A DNA stretch of 64,000 nucleotides from assembly GCA_965249815.1 (NCBI GenBank), contig CBDFMV010000002.1, positions 558,001-622,000 of the forward strand, read 5' to 3'. Within the stretch, counting starts at the first letter, position 1. Each line of letters begins with the position of its first letter. A model generated the notes under the pieces. That model was given only the letters and a program-made list of their open reading frames with translations. It was not told the origin of the DNA and ran no database searches. Source of the stretch: JAJAZB01 sp965249815. Its GTDB lineage: Bacteria > Bacteroidota > Bacteroidia > Cytophagales > Spirosomataceae. This document shows, piece after piece, positions 1 to 7,936 of this stretch. Made by a program: the position numbers and the translations under genes.

Positions 1-336
1 AGCGTCAACGTGGCCGGGCCGGGCGTCAACGTGTTTTCCTCGACCAAACTGCCCACCAGGTACACGACGATGAGCGGCACCAGCATGGCCACGCCGCACG
101 TGGCGGGCATTGCGGCCCTGTGGGCGCAGCAAAACGCGGCCAACCGGGGTGCCACGCTCTGGAACAAACTGGTGTCGATGGCCAGCGCCCTCAGCGAACC
201 GTCCGCCGACGTCGGCACGGGGCTGGTGCAGGCTCCGCTGGTGAAGCTGATTGTCACGCACCCGCCATTCCCGTTGCAGCAGCTCGCCGGAAATCAGCCG
301 ATTACCGTTCAGCCGTACGACGCGGTTTTGACCTAA
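1..336 (+). CDS. Subtilisin-like serine protease (S8), C-terminal part, 5' end outside window
   Basis: The reading frame is open from the first base, so the N-terminal part, including the Asp and His of the catalytic triad, lies outside the window. The visible part has the S8 nucleophile signature GTSMATPHVAG (bases about 76-108), with the catalytic Ser in GTSMA, followed by the helix that closes the subtilase fold and a short tail. Subtilases cleave peptide bonds with a Ser-His-Asp triad. Only 12 bases separate its stop from the next gene, which resembles a subtilase propeptide, and a caspase-like gene follows, so the three probably form one transcript. Location in the cell cannot be judged without the N-terminus. 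Confidence 0.9.
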   Translation, partial: SVNVAGPGVNVFSSTKLPTRYTTMSGTSMATPHVAGIAALWAQQNAANRGATLWNKLVSMASALSEPSADVGTGLVQAPLVKLIVTHPPFPLQQLAGNQPITVQPYDAVLT

Positions 337-348
337 CGCTCATTTTTC

Positions 349-555
349 GTGAAAAAAACCTATTTGCTCTCGGTGGAACCCGACGCCCTCGACGCAGTTG
401 AGCAGCGGTTGCAGGCGGCCTCGGTGGAAGTCACCTCGGTACTCGGCCAGATTGGTGTCATCACCGTTGAAGTCGAGGCGCGGCAAGTCGCTGCCCTGCG
501 CGCCATCGAGGGCGTGGTGGCCGTCGAACCCAGCCGGACCGTTGGTCCGGCCTGA
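349..555 (+). CDS. Small I9/propeptide-like protein, possible subtilase inhibitor
   Basis: 68 residues with a GTG start and no signal peptide. The order strand (KKTYLLSV), helix (DALDAVEQRLQAA), strand (VEVTSVL), strand (GVITVEVE), helix (ARQVAALRAI), strand (GVVAVEPS) is that of the ferredoxin-like propeptide/inhibitor I9 fold. The end GVVAVEPSRTV resembles the C-terminal strand of subtilisin propeptides, which enters the active site. Free-standing I9 proteins are known as subtilase inhibitors or folding chaperones. The position 12 bases after a subtilase and 55 bases before a caspase-like gene supports a protease-control role. The function is inferred from pattern and context; no fold comparison was run. 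Confidence 0.6.
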   Translation: MKKTYLLSVEPDALDAVEQRLQAASVEVTSVLGQIGVITVEVEARQVAALRAIEGVVAVEPSRTVGPA

Positions 556-610
556 CGGCCCCCACGCCCGAACGTCCCCTTTCTTTTTCAACATTCTTTC
601 CTCAAAACCA

Positions 611-2260
611 ATGAAATACACCGTTTTTAACCCCAGCGCGCCCGAACCCCGGCAAGTCGGTGCGGCGCTCAACCTCGGCGGTTCCGACGACATTTACGGA
701 GCCAACAGCATCCAGACCTTCAGCACGGGCGACCAGCCCCTGCATGCCACCCACGCCGACGCCCAGGGCTTCCTGGACTGGTACGGGCGGTGGAACCGGG
801 GCAATTTCTGGTTCAAAGACGCCGGTGCCCAGGTTTGGAGCTACGAAGAAACCTTCGACAACTGGCAGGACACCTACGGCATGGACGCCGTGCGGGTGTT
901 TTACCACTCCGGTCACGGCGGCATGGACGGTAACGGCGTGTTTTACGCCCCACTCGGGGCCAAGTGGAGCGGCCGCGACGTGGCCATGTCGAGCAACATG
1001 ATCATCGGCAACGAAGAACTGCGCTACCTGTTCTGGTCTACCTGTCAGTCGCTCAAAGTGCCCGACATCGCTATCCTGAACGCCACGCGCAAAGGCCCGC
1101 TCGACACCTGGGGGCCGAACACCGTGAACCGGGGTCTGCGGATGATTTTCGGCTTTCACTCCAACAGCCTCGACAGCCCCGATTACGGGAAAAACTTTGG
1201 CAACAACTGGAACGCCGGGCAAACCCTCAGCGACGCGTGGCTCAACGCCAGTTGGGCCATTTCGCACAACCACCTCACGACGGCCTGCGCGATGGGGGCC
1301 ACCCGCGACGAAGCCAACAACCGGCTGTTTCAGGAACGGCTCTTCTTCCCGCAGGCCGTGGCCACCAACTGGTACGCCTGGCGCTGGGGGGCGTACGTGC
1401 GGCCCATCATGGGCGAACCCCTGCTGGCTACGCTCGCCGCAATTCCCAGGAAAGCCAGACTGCTGGAGTTCGGGCCGACGCTTTTCGACGAAACCCGCCT
1501 TGCGGCGCTGGGCGATGCCTTCGGGTTTACCAAAAAACAAACCAGCACGGTGGCGCTCGGCAAAGACGGCACGACGGTGCTGGCAGGCAGCAAGGGCAAG
1601 CAACTCACCGTGGACGCCGAAGGGCGGTTGCAGGCCGTGCTGGCTCCGACCAACCACCAGAACACCAAGGCGTTGTCGCGGGAAAAAGCCATCGAAATCG
1701 CCCAAAAGCTGGTGAAAGACGCCGGCTTCGATACCGACGGCGTGAGCCTGCACCTCGATTCGGCCCGCATCGGCATGGCCCAGGTCGGTTCGACGGCGGG
1801 TTCGGGTTCGGTGGAAGAAGGCTACCAGTCGGACATCACGCTGATTTTCCGGCAAACCGCCGAAGGCCTCGCCAGCGTCAACGCCAGCCACGGCCTGGTG
1901 ATGGTGACGGTGGACAACGACGGCACGGTGACCCACCTGCACAACTCCACCCGGCCCGTGGTGGGTACCAGTACCCGGCCCAAAATGCTGGTGGACGGCC
2001 CCGAAACCGAAGCGTCGTCGCTTGCCACCGATTCGCTCGGCCTCAACCTGGCCGTGACGCGCAAACTGGGCGAGGTGACCGGGCAGGTGTTCAACAGCAG
2101 CCGCAACAACTCACCGCTGGGTGCCCGCGAGGTGGAATCGACCGTCGGCTACGACTTCTCCGGGGCCTACGGCACCATCGTGGTTAACCGCGAGTACGAC
2201 GTCACGGCGGGCGACCGGTTCGAGAAACGGTACAAAGTGCGCGTACCGATTTTCGCGTGA
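611..2260 (+). CDS. Caspase-like (clan CD-type) putative cysteine peptidase with PepSY-like C-terminal region
   Basis: 549 residues from the ATG at 611; the frame is open further upstream but would overlap the preceding gene. No signal peptide or membrane segment is visible. Residues about 93-103 (VRVFYHSGHGG) are a hydrophobic strand ending in His-x-x-His-Gly, and residues 138-147 (RYLFWSTCQS) are a second strand ending in Thr-Cys. This is the layout of the His/Cys dyad of clan CD peptidases (caspases, gingipains), giving H102 and C145 as candidates. From about residue 330 there is a PepSY-like stretch (SREKAIEIAQKLVKDAG). The N-terminal part may match the uncharacterised family DUF6345, which I could not check. 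Peptidase activity is inferred. It follows the subtilase and I9-like genes and ends just before a terminator. Confidence 0.55.
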   Translation: MKYTVFNPSAPEPRQVGAALNLGGSDDIYGANSIQTFSTGDQPLHATHADAQGFLDWYGRWNRGNFWFKDAGAQVWSYEETFDNWQDTYGMDAVRVFYHSGHGGMDGNGVFYAPLGAKWSGRDVAMSSNMIIGNEELRYLFWSTCQSLKVPDIAILNATRKGPLDTWGPNTVNRGLRMIFGFHSNSLDSPDYGKNFGNNWNAGQTLSDAWLNASWAISHNHLTTACAMGATRDEANNRLFQERLFFPQAVATNWYAWRWGAYVRPIMGEPLLATLAAIPRKARLLEFGPTLFDETRLAALGDAFGFTKKQTSTVALGKDGTTVLAGSKGKQLTVDAEGRLQAVLAPTNHQNTKALSREKAIEIAQKLVKDAGFDTDGVSLHLDSARIGMAQVGSTAGSGSVEEGYQSDITLIFRQTAEGLASVNASHGLVMVTVDNDGTVTHLHNSTRPVVGTSTRPKMLVDGPETEASSLATDSLGLNLAVTRKLGEVTGQVFNSSRNNSPLGAREVESTVGYDFSGAYGTIVVNREYDVTAGDRFEKRYKVRVPIFA

Positions 2261-2280
2261 TGCAAGTTGAAGGAGTAGAA

Positions 2281-2312
2281 ACGCCCCGACTGTCAGGCCG
2301 GGGCGTTTTTTA
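2281..2312. terminator. Bidirectional intrinsic terminator
   Basis: The inverted repeat ACGCCCCGAC / GGCCGGGGCGT is followed by a run of six T. It lies between the caspase-like gene and the convergent TrpF-like gene and overlaps the last codon of the latter. Confidence 0.85.
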
Positions 2313-2918
2313 TTCCTCTGTTTCGAGCACTTCGAGCAAATCCATCAGTTCGCCAAACTCGCTGTAACCGGGGCGGAGTTCGAGGCCACCGCTCAGGGCA
2401 AGCCCTTTGAGTGTTGGCAATTCTTCTAAAATTTCCAGCACGTTGCTTTCCGTCAGGCCAAAACCCAGCAGGATTGGGTGGCGAAAGGCGAGGGCATCCA
2501 CCACGCGCCGGGTTTCGTCGTCGAGTTGGGCAAACTCGTCCGAGTTTTCAAGAACGACGGTGGTGGAGCGGCCTGCCGAGGCCGCCCGGACGTTGTTTTC
2601 CAGTTCGCCCGCAGCGGCGAAATCCACCCGCACCAGCACCGGCAAACCCAGCACGTCCAGTTCCGCCACGACTTCCGGCGTGCTCACCTGCACCGCGTCA
2701 GGCCGGTAAAGTTCCACCAGGCCGGCGATCCGCCCGGCGTCAGTTTCGGCAGTTTCGCCCACGATGTTCACCCCCGAAACCCATCCCCGGATTTCCTGGA
2801 ATTTCTCGACGGGCAGCGAATCCATCGAGAAACCAAGCCATTCCACGCCCATCCCGGCGCAGTAGCGGGCATCGCTGAGGTTGGTCACGCTGGAGATTTT
2901 GACGAGGGTGCGGAGCAT
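2310..2918 (-). CDS. TrpF-like (phosphoribosylanthranilate isomerase family) protein, catalytic Cys missing
   Basis: 202 residues, starting at the ATG complementary to 2916-2918. The TrpF barrel pattern is clear: first strand VKISSVTN with DARYCAGMG, then EWLGF, and phosphate-binding loops LLGFGLTESNV and LSGGLELRPG near the C-terminus. TrpF converts phosphoribosylanthranilate to CdRP in tryptophan synthesis using a Cys in KICG as general base; here that motif reads KISS, with Ser9 at the Cys position. The general acid Asp is also not obvious. No other trp gene is in the window. It may be a divergent isomerase or a repurposed barrel. Confidence 0.7.
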   Translation of the reverse strand: MLRTLVKISSVTNLSDARYCAGMGVEWLGFSMDSLPVEKFQEIRGWVSGVNIVGETAETDAGRIAGLVELYRPDAVQVSTPEVVAELDVLGLPVLVRVDFAAAGELENNVRAASAGRSTTVVLENSDEFAQLDDETRRVVDALAFRHPILLGFGLTESNVLEILEELPTLKGLALSGGLELRPGYSEFGELMDLLEVLETEE

Positions 2919-2927
2919 AACGCGTAG

Positions 2928-2947
2928 CGCCGACATTCTTGTCGGCG
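2928..2947. repeat. Short perfect hairpin upstream of the TrpF-like gene
   Basis: CGCCGACA-TTCT-TGTCGGCG, with 8-bp arms and a 4-base loop, in the spacer between the divergent TrpF-like gene and mnmA. There is no T-tract, so it is not a standard terminator. Confidence 0.6.
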
Positions 2948-3025
2948 AAGCAGTGGTGGGCCGCAAAAGTACATCGGCAACCCAGACCCTCGGAACTCCA
3001 ACCCGATTTTCCCGGTTTCAATCGG

Positions 3026-3033
3026 TACTTTTG
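3026..3033 (+). promoter_or_regulatory. Bacteroidota -7 promoter element for mnmA
   Basis: TACTTTTG fits the TAnnTTTG consensus of the Bacteroidota housekeeping sigma factor. It lies 43 bases before the mnmA ATG. I see no clear -33 TTG element. Confidence 0.6.
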
Positions 3034-3075
3034 CAAAAAATACCAATCGGAAGGCCTTGACCCTTCGCAGATTCC

Positions 3076-4185
3076 ATGAGCAAACACGGACGCATCCTCG
3101 TCGCCATGAGCGGCGGCATCGATTCTTCGCTGGCGGCGGTGCTGCTTCACGAACAAGGTTACGAAGTCGTGGGCATGACGATGAAAACCTGGGACTACGC
3201 CAGCAGCGGCGGCAGCAAAAAAGAAACCGGCTGCTGCAGCCTCGATTCCATCAACGACGCCCGCAACGTGGCGGTCCAGCTCGGGTTTCCGCACTTCATC
3301 CTCGACATCCGCGAAGAATTCGGCGACGCCGTCATCGACTATTTCACCGGCGAGTACCTCGAAGGCCGCACGCCCAACCCCTGCGTGATGTGCAACACGC
3401 ACATCAAGTGGGACGCCCTGCTGCGCCGCGCCGACAAGCTCGACTGTGAATTCATCGCCACCGGCCACTACGCCAACATTCGGGAAGAAGCGGGCCGGTT
3501 TGTAATTTCAAAAGGCGTGGACGCCTGGAAAGACCAAAGTTACGTGCTCTGGGGCGTGTCGCAGGAAAGCCTTGCCCGCACGAAATTGCCGCTCGGCAAC
3601 CTGACCAAAGCCGAAATCCGGGCCGACGCCACCCGCCGGGGCTTTATGGATTTGGTCAATAAATCAGAGAGTTACGAAATCTGCTTCGTGCCCGACAACG
3701 ACTACCGGGGCTTTCTGAAGCGCCGCATCCCGACGCTCGAAACCGAGGTGGCGGGCGGAAATTTTGTGGATGAAACGGGCCGGGTGATGGGAAAACACGA
3801 AGGCTACCCGTTTTACACCATCGGCCAGCGCAAGGGCCTCGGCATCGCGCTGGGCTACCCGGCCTTCGTGACCGAAATCCGCAAGGACACCAACGAAGTC
3901 GTCCTGGGCCGCGACCGCGACCTGGAACGCGACGGCATGCTGGTGAGCCGCCTCAACCTGAGCAAATACCCCCGCCTTGACACGCCCCTGGAAACGGTCA
4001 CGAAAGTGCGCTACAAGCACGACGGCACGTCCGCGACCGTCGAGCAAGTCGCCGACGACCGCGTCGAAGTGCGCTTCCACGAACCCGTCACGGGCATCGC
4101 TCCCGGTCAGGCCGCCGTTTTTTACGAAGGCGACGACGTGGTGGGCGGCGGGTGGATTATGAAATCGTTTCGGCAAAACCAGTAA
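3076..4185 (+). CDS. mnmA: tRNA-specific 2-thiouridylase MnmA
   Basis: 369 residues, the usual MnmA length. The ATP pyrophosphatase P-loop is AMSGGIDSS (residues about 11-19). The two catalytic cysteines are candidates in the NPCVMCN region and in YEICFV; the family uses such a pair for persulfide transfer. The stretch TGHYAN and the C-terminal beta-barrel part are typical. MnmA makes 2-thiouridine at wobble position 34 of Lys, Glu and Gln tRNAs in the cytoplasm. It has its own promoter and is followed by a long inverted repeat before arsR. Confidence 0.95.
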   Translation: MSKHGRILVAMSGGIDSSLAAVLLHEQGYEVVGMTMKTWDYASSGGSKKETGCCSLDSINDARNVAVQLGFPHFILDIREEFGDAVIDYFTGEYLEGRTPNPCVMCNTHIKWDALLRRADKLDCEFIATGHYANIREEAGRFVISKGVDAWKDQSYVLWGVSQESLARTKLPLGNLTKAEIRADATRRGFMDLVNKSESYEICFVPDNDYRGFLKRRIPTLETEVAGGNFVDETGRVMGKHEGYPFYTIGQRKGLGIALGYPAFVTEIRKDTNEVVLGRDRDLERDGMLVSRLNLSKYPRLDTPLETVTKVRYKHDGTSATVEQVADDRVEVRFHEPVTGIAPGQAAVFYEGDDVVGGGWIMKSFRQNQ

Positions 4186-4187
4186 AG

Positions 4188-4261
4188 GTGCTTCGTGCTT
4201 CGTTGGTCGTGCGTCGTGGATAAATCAACCAACGAAGCACGACCAACGAAGCACGAAGCAC
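4188..4261. repeat. Perfect 25-bp inverted repeat with word-like arms (family shared with 33328-33391)
   Basis: Arm 4188-4212 is perfectly complementary to 4237-4261, with a 24-base loop. The arms consist of the words GTGCTTC and GTTGGTCGTGC. A further partial copy of the right arm (CGACCAACGAAGCACGACC) continues up to the arsR start codon. There is no T-tract. The left arm matches the left arm at 33328-33352 at 23 of 25 positions, 29 kb away. It lies between mnmA and arsR on the same strand. Confidence 0.9.
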
Positions 4262-4279
4262 GACCAACGAAGCACGACC

Positions 4280-4552
4280 ATGACCGACCCTCAATTCATC
4301 GAAAAAGCCACCGCCGCCATTGGCGACAAGAGTCGGCTGGCCATCCTGAACAAGCTGGCCGAAAAAGGCGAAATCTGCGGCATCGAGGCCCAGGAACTAA
4401 CCGGCCTGTCGCAGGCGTGTTCGTCGCACCACCTCAAGCAACTGACCGACAGCGGTTTGGTAACGGTGCGCAAGGAAGGAAAGCACCATTTCTTCGCCCT
4501 TAACCGGGAACGCTTCCAGCAACTTTCCCAATTTTTTAACAACCTCGTGTGA
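4280..4552 (+). CDS. ArsR-family winged-helix repressor, possible thiol sensor
   Basis: 90 residues. The family core is visible: DKSRLAILNKLAE (helices 1-2), EICGIEAQELTGLSQACSSHHLKQL (helix-turn-helix), then the beta-wing VTVRKEGKHHFFAL. ArsR proteins are dimeric DNA-binding repressors released by metals, thiol stress or other signals. There is one Cys (C33) where classical sensors have ELCxC and a second (C47) in the recognition helix, which suggests thiol or electrophile sensing rather than a full metal site. The next gene is an Old Yellow Enzyme, a plausible target. The start ATG directly follows repeat-derived sequence. The ligand is unknown. Confidence 0.85.
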   Translation: MTDPQFIEKATAAIGDKSRLAILNKLAEKGEICGIEAQELTGLSQACSSHHLKQLTDSGLVTVRKEGKHHFFALNRERFQQLSQFFNNLV

Positions 4553-4569
4553 ACCTTCCCGGCAACAGC

Positions 4570-4614
4570 GCGTTTACCCATTGATATTTTTCGATGCGTA
4601 AACGCTTATTTTTT
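4570..4614 (+). terminator. Inverted repeat after arsR, terminator or operator
   Basis: GCGTTTAC (4570-4577) pairs with GTAAACGC (4598-4605) and is followed by TTATTTTTTG, as in an intrinsic terminator, although the loop is 20 bases. It could instead be an operator for the following gene. Confidence 0.5.
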
Positions 4615-4624
4615 GCCTAAACGA

Positions 4625-4640
4625 ATCGAAAAAATTCGAT
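4625..4640. promoter_or_regulatory. Candidate ArsR operator before the Old Yellow Enzyme gene
   Basis: ATCGAA-AAAA-TTCGAT is a perfect 6-4-6 palindrome 26 bases before the ATG at 4666. The half-site ATCGAAAAA recurs in inverse orientation at 4587-4595. AT-rich palindromes of this size are typical ArsR-family operators; binding is inferred. Confidence 0.5.
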
Positions 4641-4665
4641 ACAACTAACCTTTTCTATTCTTTTC

Positions 4666-5763
4666 ATGAGCGCACCAAACCTGTTTAGCCCCGCCCAACT
4701 GGGCACGCTGACCCTCTCCAATCACCTCGTCATGGCTCCCATGACCCGCAACCGCGCCACACCCGGCCACGACGTGACCGACATCATGGCCACGTACTAC
4801 GCCCAGCGCGCCTCGGCGGGCCTCATCGTGACTGAAGGCATCGGGCCGTCGAAAAACGGCAACGGCTACGCCCGCGTGCCGGGCATTTACACCGAAAAGC
4901 AGGTAGAAGGCTGGGAAAAAGTGACCGCCGCCGTCCATGAAAAAGGCGGGAAAATCTTCGCCCAACTCATGAACACGGGCCGCGTGGCGCACCCGGTGCA
5001 CATGGAGGAAGGCGCGGAAGTGCTGGCTCCCTCGGCCATCGCCGCCGCCGGGCAGATTTACACCGACACGCTCGGCATGCAGGATCACGCGACGCCCCGC
5101 GAATTCACGACGGAAGAAGTGAAAGCCACGATCCAGGAATTCGTGCAGGCCGCCAAAAACGCCATTGAGGCCGGTTTCGACGGGGTGGAACTCCACGGAG
5201 CCAACGGCTACCTCATCGAGCAGTTTCTCCGTCCGAACTCCAACCAGCGCACCGACGAGTATGGCGGCAGCGTGGAAAACCGCGCCCGATTCGCGCTGGA
5301 AACCGCCGAAGCGGTAGCCGCCGCGATTGGTGCCGAAAAAACCGGCATCCGCCTTTCGCCCTACGGCGTCTTCAACGACATGCCCTACGACCCGGCCTAC
5401 GACGAAGCCTACGCCTACCTGGCCGAGCACCTCAACGGCAAGGTGGTGTACATCCACCTCGTGGATCATACCTCGATGGGTGCGCCCGCCGTGGACCCGA
5501 AGATTACCGAAACGATTCGCGGGAAATTCACCGGCACGCTGATCCTGAGCGGTGGCTACGACAAGGCCCGCGCCGAGGAAGCCCTGCAAAGCGGCAAAGC
5601 CGACCTGATTGCGATGGGTCGCCCCTTCCTGGCCAACCCCGACCTGGTCGAACGACTGAAAACCGACGCCCCTCTCAACGCCCCCGACTTTACGACGTTC
5701 TACACGCCGGGCGAAAAGGGCTACACCGATTATCCGGTGCTGGCGGAGGTGGAAGCGGCTTGA
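4666..5763 (+). CDS. Old Yellow Enzyme family alkene reductase (NemA-like)
   Basis: 365 residues, full length for the family. FMN-barrel features include LFSPAQLG, LVMAPMTRNRA, GVELHGANGYLIEQFL with the substrate-binding His-Asn pair (H-x-x-N), NQRTDEYGG, and a phosphate loop near LSGGYDKARAEE followed by DLIAMGRPFLANPDL. OYEs use NAD(P)H and FMN to reduce activated double bonds, nitro groups and other electrophiles in the cytoplasm. The preceding ArsR gene and the palindrome in the spacer suggest induction by reactive electrophiles, as in nemRA, but with a different repressor family. The exact substrate cannot be told. Confidence 0.92.
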   Translation: MSAPNLFSPAQLGTLTLSNHLVMAPMTRNRATPGHDVTDIMATYYAQRASAGLIVTEGIGPSKNGNGYARVPGIYTEKQVEGWEKVTAAVHEKGGKIFAQLMNTGRVAHPVHMEEGAEVLAPSAIAAAGQIYTDTLGMQDHATPREFTTEEVKATIQEFVQAAKNAIEAGFDGVELHGANGYLIEQFLRPNSNQRTDEYGGSVENRARFALETAEAVAAAIGAEKTGIRLSPYGVFNDMPYDPAYDEAYAYLAEHLNGKVVYIHLVDHTSMGAPAVDPKITETIRGKFTGTLILSGGYDKARAEEALQSGKADLIAMGRPFLANPDLVERLKTDAPLNAPDFTTFYTPGEKGYTDYPVLAEVEAA

Positions 5764-5781
5764 AGAAGTTGATGAGATGAA

Positions 5782-5818
5782 CCCCCTCGTTTGACACCCT
5801 CAAACGAGGGGGCTTTTA
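5782..5818 (+). terminator. Intrinsic terminator of the Old Yellow Enzyme gene
   Basis: A perfect 13-bp stem (CCCCCTCGTTTGA / TCAAACGAGGGGG) with a 5-base loop is followed by CTTTTAT. Confidence 0.9.
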
Positions 5819-6018
5819 TGAGTGGCAGCAGACAAATGCGCCAGGCCACAAGCGATTTTAACAGCGAAGAATTCGGGTCGTGGGCGTAGGGTGCCGGGTT
5901 GGGTTGCCGTGGTTTTCGTCCGCCATCCTGCGTTTGGTTGTAAGGTCCGTATTCACCGACGGGCCTTTTTTTGTAGTATTGCCACCCGAAGTTGCCTTTA
6001 AACCGACCCATTCACGCG

Positions 6019-7902
6019 ATGAAAAACCTCTTCGTCTTTGTTCTTTTTTTCACCACCACCGCCCTCCACGCCCAAAACGCCCCCTTGCCGCTGATTCCCC
6101 AGCCCGTTTCCGTTCAACGGGGCAGCGGGAATTTCACCCTTCCTAAAAACGCGGTCGTCGCCTATAACCAGCCCGCTGCTGCGCCCGTCGCCGGGATGCT
6201 CGTCCGGAAACTGGGCGCACCCACTGGCTACGGTGTGCGGGCGCAGTCGGGCAAAGCCGGAACGATTCAACTCACACTGCTCGACGCCCCCAACGCCCAA
6301 CTTGGCCGGGAAGGCTACACGCTCAGCGCGGGGCCGAAGGGCGTAATTATCGCGGCCAACGACCCGGCGGGGTTGTTTTACGGCGCGCAGACACTGCTGC
6401 AATTGTTGCCAAAAGAAATTGAGGGAAAAGCCGCCTCAGCCGTGGCCTGGACCATTCCAGCAGTGCAAATTACCGACTACCCGCGCTTCGGCTGGCGGGG
6501 CGTGATGCTCGACGTGAGCCGCAATTTTTTCCCGAAGGAGGATGTCAAACGCTATATCGACCAACTGGCCCGCTACAAGTACAACACCTTCCACTGGCAC
6601 CTGACCGACGACAACGGCTGGCGCATCGAGATCAAATCCCTGCCCAAACTCACCTCGGTCGGGGCGTGGCGGGTGCCACGGGCGGGCCATTTCGGCGACC
6701 GCGCCGACCCGAAACCCGGCGAAGCGGCCACCGACGGCGGGTTTTACACCCAGGACGACATACGCGAAGTTGTCCAGTACGCCGCCGAGCGGAACGTCAC
6801 CATTGTGCCCGAAATCGACGTGCCCGGCCACAGCATGGCGGCGCTGGCGGCTTACCCCGAACTGAGTTGCACGAAGCAGCAGGTTTTCGTCAACCCCGGC
6901 ACGCCGTTCTCGGAATGGTACGGCAACGGCACGTTTAAAATGAAGGTGGAAAACACGCTGAACCCCTCGGACGAGGCCGTGTACGCGTTTCTGGATAAAG
7001 TTTTCACCGAAGTGGCGGCGCTGTTTCCTGGTCAGTACATCCACGTTGGCGGCGACGAATGCTACAAAGGCTACTGGGCGCAGGACGAAGGCTGCCAGGC
7101 GCTGATGAAAAAACTGAACATCCGCCACGTGGAGGATTTGCAGGGCTATTTCATGAACCGGGTCGAGAAAATCGTGACGGGCAAGGGCAAAAAAATGCTG
7201 GGCTGGGACGAAATCCTCGAAGGCGGCATTTCGCCCACCGCCACGGTGATGAGCTGGCGGGGCGTGAAAGGCGGCATCGATGCCGCCCAGGCGGGCCACG
7301 ACGTGGTGATGACGCCCACGACTTTTGCCTACATTGATTACATGCAGGGCGACCCGACGGTCGACCCGCCGATTTACGCCAATTTACGCCTGAGCAAAAG
7401 CTACAGCTTCGAGCCTGTGCCCGACGGCGTGGACGCAAAGTACATCCTCGGCGGGCAGGGCAACCTCTGGACGGAGCAAATTCCCAACCTGCGCTACGCC
7501 GAGTACATGAGTTACCCGCGCGCCTGGGCGCTGAGCGAGGTGTACTGGTCGCCGAAAGCGGCGAAGAATTGGGAACGGTTTGTGCCTCGGCTGGAGTCCC
7601 ACTTCGCACGGGCCGACGCGGCGGGCGTGAATTATTCCAAAGCCGCGTACGACGCCATCGTGAAAACTACAATGAGCGGCGGAAAACTGACGCTGCAACT
7701 GGCCACGGAAATTCCCGGCATCGACCTCTTCTACTCGATTGACGACACCATGCCCGACAACCAGTCGCTGAAGTACACCCAGCCCGTCGAGTTGCCCGAC
7801 GGGCCGATCACGCTCCGCGTGGTGGGCTACCGCAGCGGCCAGCCCATCGGGCACCTGATCACGCTGAAGCGGGCAGAGTTGGAACGGCGGGCGGGGAGGT
7901 GA
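6019..7902 (+). CDS. Secreted beta-N-acetylhexosaminidase, GH20
   Basis: 627 residues from the ATG at 6019, which places a clean signal peptide first (MKNLFVFVLFF...LHA, cleavage near residue 18). A GH20b-type N-terminal domain spans about 22-150, the catalytic barrel about 155-520, and a C-terminal Ig/Fn3-like chitobiase tail the remainder. The catalytic Asp-Glu pair is D346-E347 in HVGGDECYKGYW; FHWHLTDDNGWR and PEIDVPGHS are family signatures. It removes terminal GlcNAc or GalNAc from glycans or chitin oligomers in the periplasm or outside. There is no SusC/D pair or other glycosidase nearby, so it is not part of a visible polysaccharide locus. Confidence 0.95.
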   Translation: MKNLFVFVLFFTTTALHAQNAPLPLIPQPVSVQRGSGNFTLPKNAVVAYNQPAAAPVAGMLVRKLGAPTGYGVRAQSGKAGTIQLTLLDAPNAQLGREGYTLSAGPKGVIIAANDPAGLFYGAQTLLQLLPKEIEGKAASAVAWTIPAVQITDYPRFGWRGVMLDVSRNFFPKEDVKRYIDQLARYKYNTFHWHLTDDNGWRIEIKSLPKLTSVGAWRVPRAGHFGDRADPKPGEAATDGGFYTQDDIREVVQYAAERNVTIVPEIDVPGHSMAALAAYPELSCTKQQVFVNPGTPFSEWYGNGTFKMKVENTLNPSDEAVYAFLDKVFTEVAALFPGQYIHVGGDECYKGYWAQDEGCQALMKKLNIRHVEDLQGYFMNRVEKIVTGKGKKMLGWDEILEGGISPTATVMSWRGVKGGIDAAQAGHDVVMTPTTFAYIDYMQGDPTVDPPIYANLRLSKSYSFEPVPDGVDAKYILGGQGNLWTEQIPNLRYAEYMSYPRAWALSEVYWSPKAAKNWERFVPRLESHFARADAAGVNYSKAAYDAIVKTTMSGGKLTLQLATEIPGIDLFYSIDDTMPDNQSLKYTQPVELPDGPITLRVVGYRSGQPIGHLITLKRAELERRAGR

Positions 7903-7936
7903 AAACGAAAGGAAGGCAAGCACCGCTCCGCCCTTT

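Noticed and set aside
602..1942. Long open frame on the minus strand opposite the caspase-like gene
   Set aside because: It is the antisense shadow of a real gene in GC-rich DNA, with Arg/His/Gly-rich composition and no family pattern.
4188..4279. CRISPR-like direct repeats before arsR
   Set aside because: The repeats are inverted and short with no regular spacers and no cas genes in the window.
5992..6018. Earlier TTG start of the GH20 gene
   Set aside because: The ATG at 6019 puts the signal peptide at the N-terminus, as needed for a secreted enzyme.
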